DNA from: Zizania palustris
Taxonomy: Eukaryota; Streptophyta; Magnoliopsida; Poales; Poaceae
DNA length: 64,000 nucleotides
Direction of reading: 5' to 3'
Assembly: GCA_019279435.1 (NCBI GenBank)
Contig: JAAALK010000286.1
Coordinates: forward strand, 23,083,931 to 23,147,930
Each line of letters begins with the position of its first letter. Position 1 is the first letter of the stretch. The notes beneath the pieces were generated by a model, which was given only the letters and a program-made list of their open reading frames with translations, did not search any database and was not told the DNA's origin. The position numbers and the translations under genes were made by a program. Shown in pieces: positions 55,108 to 64,000 of this stretch.

Positions 55108-56405
55108 CAACCCCCATTTTGATCATAATTGAGCCCATGTTTTAATAAATTATCGCTATAACTCATAGGATAATATTGCATTAGTCTAATATCAAAGCCC
55201 TACACATTATATTTATTAGATCCTCGTCCTTGTGTGTAAACCCAAGCCATGCTTATTGAGCCTACACTCCTTGTCACTCTACAATATTATATTAGCTAGT
55301 GTCCAATGTACTGACACAACTACTATAGGATAAAAAGAATGAGTCGTAGATAGTTGGATTCTACTATATGAATTTCCCCGTTATTCTCGTCTCTGGACTC
55401 TGTTGGAGTTGGCTATGTTATAAGTATGGTGGGAACCGGGTGCAAGCTCGGGAATTGGTTGGTCACACCCGGGGCACTATAAGGACCGGTGTGCGGGATC
55501 CATTGCAAAGCACTTCTGTACTAACGACAAGTCTAGTGGGTAAGTCCTAACTGGAGGTATGGATCGTACCAACTTGGAACACCATAGTGGAGGGGGCAAG
55601 GGGCAACCTGCGGGTGACTTGTATCGACGAGGCTCAAGGGGGGGTATGGTGTGGCCCGAAGTGACTGGGAAACCATATGAAACCTATAAGAGGGTGTTAT
55701 CGAATTGGTGCGTTCCATGCTGAAGGTTTTGGCACGAGCTTCTCGTGACAGGAGACATTTAACACACTGCGGTGTGCGGGAAATGAGTGCCTTGTGGGTA
55801 CAGTAGTACACCTCTGATCAGAGTTTTAAATCTTTTCGAAAAGCTGAGCCCACGGTCAAAGGCGGATTGTGTGACTTCTCGCAGTTAGTTTACTATGAAT
55901 GAATGGTTGTGTTATTCATGGCATGTAAGGACTGTTGAGCGAGGGCGGGCTGACTGTACCCCTCGAGTTAGAAGATGATGCATGAACTCATGTTTACTTT
56001 TCCGCAATAATAACTTGAATACATTAAATGCTTTACAAATATGCTTTTCCGCAAAAGTAAGCAACTACCTTCCCTTGTTATTACCTTGCATTATAATTGC
56101 ATTCGGTGGCTTGCTGAGTACGATTGTACTCATCCCCATTGACTTACACCACCAGAGGTAGTCTACTACGAGGAGGGCGAAGGTCTGGAGTAGCGACCCA
56201 GTCAAGGCACGTGACTGGAAGAAGACGTTCATCTAGAGGATTTATTTTATTAGTTTCTCTTTCATTTAACTCTTTCGTAATAATATGGTCTATGAACCAT
56301 GATTGATTGGCGTAATGTACGCAGTCATGTGATGAACGTCTTGTATTTATTGATTTTCTACGGAATTTCAATAAATCCCCGGTTTTATTAAATCGGGGCG
56401 TGACA
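55108..56405 (+). mobile_element. E-family LTR fragment 2 (about 1.3 kb)
   Basis: It matches the reverse complement of E LTR 3196 to about 4480, in the same orientation as fragment 1, and again ends CGGGGCGTGACA (56405). 56107-56405 therefore repeats 54802-55107 with differences. The GC-rich LTR centre and the other LTR end are absent. Confidence 0.85.
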
Positions 56406-57079
56406 CTTAGACCTAGCAAATACACCAAAATAATTTGGCAATCATACCGACCGGGCCGATGACTCAAGAGATCAAAACGATGCAGCCTCGAAGGACATCA
56501 ATCGGCCGATACGATTGTCAGGGTGGCGGGACTCACCTCTTCACTGGAGATCGAAATGATGTAGCCCAGCTCCGAGTGCCAAGTCCCGCCGAGATTAACC
56601 TTGGAAGCCAAAGGTGGCAATGCGCCGAAAGTAAATTGTGGTTGTGTTTGTTGTAGATGTCGATGTCTAACCTAGCTAATAGTTACATATTTATTGTCCG
56701 AAGACTTGCCATCTGTTACGATAACCATAACCGATTCCAGATTTTTCTTTATCTCTCTCTGTCCTTATCGGCTTCTTCGTATCTAGCCACATATAACCAC
56801 TTGTATGGACTTCTTTGACCACCCTTTGACCAGACTTCTTTGATTTCTATTGACCATGTAGCACCCGTGGTGGGCCTGTGCCTTTACCAAATCTTGGCAT
56901 CGACATATATATACACATACGGGAGCGCTATTCTACACCGACCACTTTCAGTAGTAGATTTTCTCAGTAGAATAGAAATTGAGTACTACTTTTTCTCAAT
57001 AGTAGATTTTTCAGTAGAATAGCATTTATATATAAACATATATATAAGATCCTCACAAGTCATCTCCTAAGACCATATC
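56406..57079. other. Unassigned region with a small inverted repeat
   Basis: No gene is seen. The first 350 bp look like worn retroelement DNA (CCGACCGGGCCGATGACTC and similar words) but have no partner in the window. At 56927-57023 the ends GCTATTCTAC and GTAGAATAGC form an inverted repeat around AT-rich DNA with several AGTAGATTTT(C/T) copies, perhaps a 97-bp MITE. No target duplication could be fixed. Confidence 0.3.
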
Positions 57080-57800
57080 TCAGATTCTTGACATCTTAAA
57101 GCACCATACCACATCTCTCACACTATCTCTCATTCTCCTACCATGCACGTAGCGGCCGAGTAGCCCATGTTGTAGGTCACTTAGGCCGACGTATCTACTA
57201 AAGTAAGGGAAGTGGCTGAGGTGATTGAGTGGACGATTTAGCATAGGTGAGCGCGTCGAAGAAATGAGTCTCAAGCTGCGCCTCAATGTCAGAGTAGAGA
57301 CAGTCGCGGGCTCCACCCACATCCTCTAATCCTTGGGACCAAGCTTGGCCTATGGGCACGTTGATGCTGCTCGGTAGAATGCATGTGGCGACAAGCTCAA
57401 TGAAGAACGCAACCACATTTTGCAATGGGCTCAGCGACGATAGCCTAGCATTGATGAAGGGCAAGGAGAAGGCAAGCCTGATGTCCTTCGTACACTCGGC
57501 CCACCGCCTCCGCTGCTCAAATTGCCATCCATCACCGCCGTCGTCCACGTCGGTTACCTTCACCACGCGCACCACTACCCCCACCGCCATTGCCGATCTT
57601 GGTTGTCTCTGGCATCGTTGATCCCATCGCTACCTACTACTACCTCGCATGCCTCCTCACAGTCACCCACCTCGACCACCTACATCGTCTGATGTCACTA
57701 CCATCACCTACCTTGGCCGCCTTCATCACGCTCACTGATGCCCTCTCCATTCCTCCTATTAGATTAGTTATCGACAATAGTCGGACTAAATAAATTTTCA
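57080..57800 (-). other. Possible coding remnant, unrecognised
   Basis: A 130-codon minus-strand frame (57198-57590) has a V/D/G-rich start and then a helical-looking segment with hydrophobic stretches. The plus strand also has an 89-codon frame over part of it. I recognise no family. It may be a gene relic or chance in a GC-richer patch. Confidence 0.15.
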
Positions 57801-58860
57801 TAAATCGGAGGTCGTCAAGATAATTAAAAATTGTTAGCACAACATAGTGACTAGAGACTAATTACAATGATTACCAGGATATTTATGACCATTATGTCGT
57901 TCTGGACCAATTTTCATAAATTGGTTGTTGGTGGGATAATCGAAGCCAGGGTGAGAAAAACAAGACGGTAGCCATGGGCCTATGGGAGCTTGCCACGAGT
58001 GTGTGTCGCGTGGAGACATGTGCGTAATGCCGGGGGTTAGGTCATGTGCGGTGTGCCCGGGCCTTGTTGGGATTTCGAATCAGGGGCTTTTTTGTAAATG
58101 GGTCTAGTGCAACGGTCGAATTGGAGATGGACTGGATCAAATTGCTGGTCATTCGGGCCGGCTGCACCTGTCCCTTTCATTTTTGTCCGCCGGAATGCAG
58201 TAACATTATTATTTTGGTATTTTAGTATTTTAGTATTTTATAATACAATAAATTAGTAATGTTTATATTTATTATATTATCAAATAATATACTAGATTGC
58301 AATATTATATTATGACAGGAATATTATTGTTCCTAAAAAACTCTTTTTTCTGTCTGCCGATGTACTTCGGCATTTCTAAAGTGATGTTTCGCTCGTGCAG
58401 ATCTATGTCTTTAAATATTTTATTTCGTTCGTACTGGTCTAAACAGCTTACAACTATTTGAATTTGAATCTCTCGCTCGAACAGGTTTTACTCGAGAAAA
58501 TCTCTACTAATAATAAACCTTGTGTTTGTTTCCTTTTTTGTTTTGTACGGTAGCAGCTTGGCTAGAAGCGCACGCTTCACATCACCATTACCTGTATGGA
58601 AGAAAATAAATTCAATGGCAATCAACCATAGCTGAAAAGAGAGCTGAGAAAAAAAGCTTTATGTGCATAGCGTGTAAATTGATTTCATATTTTTATCATC
58701 TTATCTCATGTTTATTGATGTAAATAATTTTAGATATCAGTATCTCAAATAACATCAAATAAGTCTACATATGTAACAAGTTATATTAAGAATGATAAAT
58801 TATGGTCTATGATCCACCGGATGGCGAGGAATTTGAAGACTCGATACGGAATTTTTCTTC
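57801..58860. other. Intergenic AT-rich region
   Basis: No gene or complete element is seen. 58218-58246 holds three copies of a 10-bp TATTTTAG-type repeat. Confidence 0.5.
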
Positions 58861-59700
58861 CAAGGAGGAGGTGTGAGTGCGACTGCGCCCTCCCTACGCG
58901 CCGGCCGCGCCACGTTGGCTCCACCAGTCAACGCCAAAGAGCGAACCGCGTGCCACGTCGTCCCACTCGCACAAAAACGGCCGCGCCTCCAAATTACCGA
59001 AACGCCCCTCCACCTCTCCCTTACCACTACCACCACCACGCCCCTCCCCGGCTCCCCCCATCGCCCCTCCGTTTCGTCCGTCTGCCGCGTCCTCTGCTCG
59101 TCGGAGGCGGCGGCAATCTGAAGTAAATGCCGCCTTTGTGCTGCTGATCTCTGGATCGTGTCGGCTACCGTGTGCCGATCCACGCGTCCCCATCTTTTTT
59201 GCTTGGATCGATCCAAAAGTCCGCGTCCTTCTCCCACCCGGCTGTCTCTGTCGCTTGGATTCATTTTCTTCTCGATTTGATACCACGAATTCGCGGTGTT
59301 TACACGTGAATTCATCCGCTTTCCCGTGCTGTTTATGTATCAACGGTGGGACGGCGGCGGTTACCAGTGACAAGTAACCGCGTTTCCTCTCTGTGGCGGT
59401 GTGCCGTATTGTTCACCCTTTTCCAGTCTGGCCTGGCGCCAGGCCGCCAGCTACTGCCGTTTCTGGTTGCTCCGTGACTCGAGCTCGTGTTCGTTTGTAG
59501 GATTCGGGACGCCATTGCTGGATTCTGATCGAGCTTGCCTCTGTTCGGGTCGGGAATCGTTGAGTTTTTCCTTTCTTTGGGATATAATCATACAAATCTC
59601 GGAGCTTGTTTAGACAGATTCCTATTTATTGGCTGTGGCGATTTGGTTTGTCGGAGGAGATCTTTTGACTTTTGTAGGTTCTGATCGATCGGCGGACCGA
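58861..59700 (+). promoter_or_regulatory. GH17 gene 5' region with probable 5' UTR intron
   Basis: A GC- and C-rich stretch at 58870-59120 (CACC/CCTCC repeats) looks like a grass core promoter and first exon. A possible donor GTAAAT at 59123 and acceptors TTTGTAG at 59500 and 59677 suggest an intron in the 5' UTR. Start of transcription is not known. Frames on both strands here are composition effects. Confidence 0.4.
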
Positions 59701-61268
59701 ATGGCGGATCTCGCCGTGCTGCGCGCGTGGCTCGGCGTGTTGCTGGCAATGGCGGCGGCCGTGGCGTGGTCCGGCGTCTTGCCGGCAGCGGAGGCGCTGG
59801 GGATGAACTGGGGCACGCAGGCGTCGCACCCGTTGTCGCCCAAGATCGTGGTCCAGCTGCTTAAAGACAACGGCATCAAGAAGGTGAAGCTGTTCGACGC
59901 CGACCAGGACACACTCAGCGCGCTCGCCGGCACCGGCATCGAGGTTATGGTTGCCATCCCCAACGTCATGCTCGACGTTATGACGGACTACGACACCGCC
60001 AAGGAATGGGTCAGGCACAACGTCTCCCGCTACAACTTCGACGGCGGAGTCACCATCAAGTTAGAAGCTGGTTGCATTGAGCTCTCAGTCGGTTCGTTCT
60101 TGGCGCGGCGTGGTGATGTGGGGTGCTTGTTTGGTTTTCACTTTTCAGGTACGTCGCCGTCGGCAACGAACCCTTTTTGGCGGCGTACAACGGCACGTTC
60201 GACAAGGTGACCTTGCCGGCGCTGCAGAACATCCAGAACGCGCTGAATGATGCCGGCCTCGGTGACAGCATCAAGGCGACAGTACCGCTCAACGCCGACG
60301 TGTACAACTCCCCGGAGAGCAACCCGGTGCCGTCGGCTGGGCGATTCCGCGCCAACATCGCCGACACGATGACACAGATGGTGCAGTTCCTGGGCAACAA
60401 CAGCGCACCTTTTACCGTCAACATCTACCCCTTCATCAGCCTGTTCCTGAACGACGACTTCCCCGTCGATTTCGCATTCTTCGACGGCGGTGCGGCGCCG
60501 GTGGTCGACAGCGGCGTCTCCTACACCAACGTGTTCGATGCCAACTTCGACACGCTGGTCGCCGCGCTCAAGGCTGTCGGTCACGGCGACATGCCCATCA
60601 TTGTCGGCGAGGTTGGCTGGCCCACCGACGGCGACAAGCACGCCACCGCCACCTACGCGCAGCGCTTCTACAACGGCCTGCTCAAGCGGCTGGCTGCCAA
60701 CGTCGGCACGCCGCTCCGGCCGGGCCAGTACATCGAGGTCTACCTCTTCGGTCTCCTCGACGAGGACATCAAGAGCGTCGCGCCGGGCAGCTTCGAGCGC
60801 CATTGGGGCATCCTCCGCTTCGACGGCCAGCCTAAGTATCCCGTCGACCTGACCGGCCAAGGGCAGAACATCGTGCTCGTGCCGGCCAAGGACGTCTCCT
60901 ACCTGTCCCGGACATGGTGCGTCATCAACACCAACGCCCAGGACACCGGCAAGCTTGCCGACAACATCAACTTCGCTTGCACCTTCGCCGACTGCACGGC
61001 GCTCGGATACGGCTCCACCTGCGCCGGCATGGACGCCAACGGCAATGCCTCCTATGCCTTTAACGCCTACTTCCAGGTGCAGAACCAGAAAGACGTGGCC
61101 TGCGACTTCCAGGGGCTCGCCGTGCCGACGCAGACCGATCCCTCCACCCCCACCTGCAACTTCACCATACAGATCGCCGCCACCTCGGCAGGCCACCGGC
61201 GGCTAACCGGCGAGGTTGCCGTGATAGCTTTGCTGCTGGCTTGGCTCCAGCTGTTCTTGTTGCATTAG
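59701..61268 (+). CDS. GPI-type glucan endo-1,3-beta-glucosidase (GH17 with X8 domain), two exons
   Basis: Exon 1 is 59701-60059; an 89-bp GT-AG intron (60060-60148) splits a lysine codon; exon 2 is 60149-61268. The product is 492 residues. Residues 1 to about 32 are a signal peptide (cleavage likely after A-E-A). The mature part starts L-G-M-N-W-G-T-Q, as in GH17. E127 in V-G-N-E-P is the acid/base residue and E274 in V-G-E-V-G-W-P the nucleophile. Residues 376-458 form an X8/CBM43 domain with six cysteines (377, 397, 402, 411, 438, 456) that binds beta-1,3-glucan. Residues 473-492 are hydrophobic, a likely GPI signal. It resembles Arabidopsis glucan endo-1,3-beta-glucosidases 5 and 6. It would hydrolyse callose at the plasma membrane and cell wall, perhaps at plasmodesmata. 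The frame is fully open, so this looks functional. An antisense frame of 352 codons across exon 2 is a GC artefact. Confidence 0.95.
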
Positions 61269-61693
61269 TGGGGTCTACAGAATTACACAGGCTTTTGATT
61301 TGTCGCGTTATTCATGGTGTTAGTAACTAGCAAAGCCTTGTAATGGAGATACTGCATTTCAGGATATATACCGAGATAATTTTTCACAAACTCGATGTGC
61401 TCAAATGGCGATGCAAGTATACTAATCGAGTTCGGTTCTTTCAGATTTTCAGATTCAATCATGCAATCGGGTTTAACGTCTCATGGAGCACTGATCTAGA
61501 TTTAGGTGCCTTTTATGTTATAGAATTGTTGAAGCATGGAGATGATTTGAATGCAAATCCGAGATGCAGAGATCGCATGGTTCCTTCATTGCAAGTTGGC
61601 GACTGATTCCCATGTAGGTGAGCTGACCAACTAATAAACTACTAGTCCCCGAGGATGGTTCAGCCAACACTTTCGGCCATTGTATATCGATAA
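61269..61693 (+). other. GH17 3' UTR and downstream DNA
   Basis: The first 150-300 bp are the probable 3' UTR. AT-rich words could serve for polyadenylation, but no clear AATAAA is seen. No other feature is visible. Confidence 0.35.
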
Positions 61694-61696
61694 TTA

Positions 61697-61967
61697 GGCT
61701 CAGTTTCGGAACACGGTTTTTTATAGTTTTAGAAACAATACTGCAGTATTAAATAATATTATAGTATTATATACTGAAAGGTATTTGACAACTTCATCTG
61801 AAATCTCTGTAAAGTAAACTATAGTATTAGAAATAATATACGCAATCTATAGTATTGAAAACTTTGGTATGAAACACTTTTTCTAAAATTGTAGTATTGT
61901 AATAGACATAGTATAATATAGTTTTTAAAATACTGTAGTTTTCAAAAACTGTGTTCCCAAACAGGCC
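61697..61967. mobile_element. Tourist-like MITE (PIF/Harbinger type)
   Basis: A 271-bp element flanked by TTA on both sides (61694-61696 and 61968-61970). Ends: GGCTCAGTTTCGGAACACGG and, on the other strand, GGCCTGTTTGGGAACACAG. These are imperfect inverted repeats of the GGCCTGTTTGG kind common in grasses. The inside is AT-rich and could fold on itself. Confidence 0.7.
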
Positions 61968-62040
61968 TTATGCTCTAAGTGACCTCTGTTTAAGAGTTCC
62001 GTTTCAGAATACTGTCAGTTCTTACTTTGAATATTTAATG

Positions 62041-62173
62041 TTTGACTAACAATTACATCATCAAATTATATAGTATAAAAATTATATAATTAGATTCGTA
62101 ATCCAAAGTATTATAATAATATCCTATAGTTAGAGTTGCTTGATTTAATATTGATTTGAAATTATTAGTCAAA
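62041..62173. mobile_element. Possible small MITE
   Basis: A 133-bp AT-rich stretch with inverted ends TTTGACTAA and TTAGTCAAA. Its inside (AAATTATATAGTATAAAAATTATA, AGATTCGTAATCCAAAGTA) resembles a widespread grass inverted-repeat element. No target duplication is fixed. Confidence 0.35.
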
Positions 62174-62610
62174 ATGCAGGATCAGAACACTGACAAAACA
62201 TGATCAGAACACACATGCTCTCCTAGAAGAATCATTCTAAAGAAAACCCTGAAGGAGAGGCATACATCGACAATTAATCTGGGTAATATCATGACACCAA
62301 AAGGATAAAAGGCCGTTTCTACAATACTACTACGCAGGGTAAGTCCGGACAGAAGGATCAAAACACAAAACACACATTATTTGTTATAAATTGGCCGTGG
62401 TCCATTTCATAAATTTTAAAAGATATGTATATGAATAGACACATATTACTTAGCTAATAGAATATAACCCACTTATAAGATAGAGTCTTCTCTATTTTCT
62501 AAATAGAGAGCTTATGATAGATTGTCCAAAGTTACACCTGAATCTATTTGTGTATTTTTTTCGTGACTTATGACTACCGCGTAGTGGCAAAATAATACCA
62601 AATCAACCCA

Positions 62611-62672
62611 CCTTTTTTTTACTTTCATACACACATTATTTACCTTTTTTACTTTCATACACACATTATTTG
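62611..62672 (+). repeat. Two 30-32 bp direct repeats
   Basis: CCTTTTTTTTACTTTCATAC plus ACACATTATT is repeated in tandem, differing by two T in the T run. It is probably a replication-slippage duplication. Confidence 0.85.
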
Positions 62673-63393
62673 TATCTAAATGCAATATTTTAATGTGACT
62701 AAAATTTTAACTGAAATTTAAATAGTCATTTGATTGCCAGATTAATATTTTTTGTCCTGTATTTTTGGCCCAATTTATATGAGATAAATTCTGACATTTA
62801 TTAATAATAATCAAGCAAATCAATTATGGTCAATGTCATGGTTGTATATAAAAAGGTCTGAAGATGTCTACCCTAAATCATGTGCTTTTATCTTCCATTC
62901 TCTCTTTCTCTATCTTTACTCTACTGTTCTAAACTTGTAATATCAAGACTTCGTTAGCCTTTTAAGAACACCTCCATAGGGTGGCAATTAGGTTTCTACA
63001 CAACGCTTATACATGACTGCTCGTGTAAACTTTAACAGAAACTACATGATGCCTACTGCTTCTTCCGTTGTTATATAAGTAATTCACAAGTTTTTGGTAT
63101 CACGATTTTTTAAGTATTTGAAATGACCATTAATGTTTCTTTATGTATCATCATTCATCTATCAGATTTTCCTCCTAATAAAATCTGAAATTAAAATAAT
63201 GCAAATGTGTCTAACAGTATCTATCACGATTTACATAGCAGGTGTTTGTCGGAGGCGTTCATTGGCAAAGCAAATACCAGGAGAATGATAGATACATCCA
63301 ACTCCTGCCGTATAATTTTGAAGTAAACTTGACAGATCAAGTAACACCTTGAGGAAATAAATGAGCACTGCTCCTTCAGAACCACGGCTACCA
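62673..63393. other. Intergenic region
   Basis: No gene is seen. A TATATAAAAAGG at about 62846-62857 followed by a pyrimidine-rich stretch looks like a promoter but leads to no ORF. The last 150 bp may be the 3' UTR of the minus-strand zinc-finger gene. Confidence 0.3.
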
Positions 63394-63875
63394 TCAGATT
63401 TTGGTGATCTTGTCAGCTTTCAAAAGAGGATTCTGTTTGGCTATCTGCTCCCTCCCAGCCTGCCTGTAATCAAATGTGCATTTGTGTGAATAGCATAACG
63501 GTGCACTGAACAGAAGGCATCTCCGCAGCTGCACTTGAATCCTGTCAATCCAACCTTCTTCTGGCATGGTAAGCAACGGTTACTGGGTGGCTTTGGTGCA
63601 TCCTCCTGCACTGCACACTTACCATCTGCGACTGAAGCAAATCCTTCATCTGTGACTTCAGCTACGGAAGGTGGGGAAGATAATGGCACAAGAGAGTTCT
63701 TCTCCACGAGAGAGGCCACTGTCCTGGCTTTAAGGATGTCCCTGTAACACTTTGAGCACATGTTTTCTGTTATCCGACTGCCAAAGAAGCCACAGTTATT
63801 AATGCAGAATACAGGGGCCTCAGTTGTGTGGACTCCAGTCTCCCCTGCCTCTTTTTTCCAGCTCTCTTGTGCCAT
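63394..63875 (-). pseudogene. A20/AN1 zinc-finger stress-associated protein gene with a frameshift
   Basis: The start is the ATG at 63875 (M-A-Q-E-S-W, as in grass SAP proteins). The A20 finger is C24-x3-C28-x11-C40-x2-C43. A variable S/V/E-rich linker leads to the AN1 finger beginning at C101-x2-C104, then C115, C117, C122 and H125. Near 63490, after H-R-Y-A, the reading frame no longer fits. The conserved end (K-C-T-F-D-Y to K-A-D-K-I-T-K-I, stop at 63394) lies in the next frame, as if one base is missing. As written the protein loses the last AN1 zinc ligands and ends in an unrelated tail at 63441. Members act in stress signalling, probably through ubiquitin binding. The rest is well conserved, so an assembly error is as likely as a recent mutation. 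Confidence 0.85.
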
Positions 63876-64000
63876 TGTAACGAACACCAACTGCACCTTC
63901 ATTAGAAATAATAAATAACCATTAATCAATAAACTTCAAAACAAATCAACATGGCACTTGCACAAAAATGTAGAAGTTAGTCGGAGCTAGGTAAGAGTCA
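63876..64000 (-). promoter_or_regulatory. SAP gene 5' UTR and intron acceptor
   Basis: The minus strand reads GGTGCAG at 63891-63897, 15 bp before the ATG, a probable splice acceptor. A 5' UTR intron directly before the ATG is usual for grass SAP genes. The donor and promoter lie beyond the window. Confidence 0.5.

Noticed and set aside
58800..59377. ORFs of 105-171 codons on both strands upstream of the GH17 gene
   Set aside because: They lie in C-rich promoter/5' UTR DNA, overlap each other on opposite strands and have no domain.
60138..61196. Antisense ORF of 352 codons over the GH17 exon 2
   Set aside because: It lies opposite a clear, conserved GH17/X8 coding frame of very high GC, and such frames are expected from codon bias. 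It has no domain.

Overview
The window is nuclear DNA of a grass (Poaceae). About the first 56.4 kb is a nest of LTR retrotransposons; the last 7.6 kb is an ordinary gene-bearing region. The grass assignment rests on two very GC-rich host genes with grass-type architecture and on chromodomain and Tat-type Gypsy elements resembling rice families. The species cannot be read from the sequence.

Layout. 1-16451: a small non-coding element (F), with its 5' LTR cut by an H-family LTR (1-1731) and its body cut by a complete minus-strand Ty3/Gypsy chromovirus (E, 3196-15404, 3.3-kb LTRs, target duplication CTAAC). 16455-17152: the start of a plant-mobile-domain (PMD) gene, interrupted by a Copia-type LTR (G, 17153-17766). 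17767-31870: a plus-strand Tat-like element (C) with no sense pol but a broken antisense gene and a 60-bp tandem array. C was entered by a solo LTR (I, 19671-20519, duplication ATCGA) and by a gag-only Copia element (A, 21855-29090, duplication GTCTC). 31871-54801: a degenerate minus-strand Tat-lineage Gypsy (D) inserted in the 3' LTR of C. D carries a 3-kb solo LTR (H, 33190-36227, duplication ATAAT) in its own LTR and a complete Copia element (B, 36635-47066, duplication CTATA) in its integrase gene. 54802-56405: two partial E-family LTR ends in the same orientation, joined to D at a broken edge.

56406-64000: apart from small MITE-like insertions there are two recognisable host genes. One is a two-exon GPI-type GH17 beta-1,3-glucanase with an X8/CBM43 domain (59701-61268, plus). 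The other is an A20/AN1 stress-associated-protein gene (63394-63875, minus) with an apparent frameshift in the AN1 finger.

A and B share gag, LTR termini and 3' non-coding sequence, so A looks like a pol-less relative of B. E is nearly intact but has an integrase frameshift. D and C are older and broken. No retroelement here has an uninterrupted full coding set. The points most worth a second look are the LTR end module shared by A, B and H, the 12-residue PQW repeat in D, the spliced antisense gene in C, the ORF0 of E, and the PMD gene whose ATG lies 3 bp after an LTR end.
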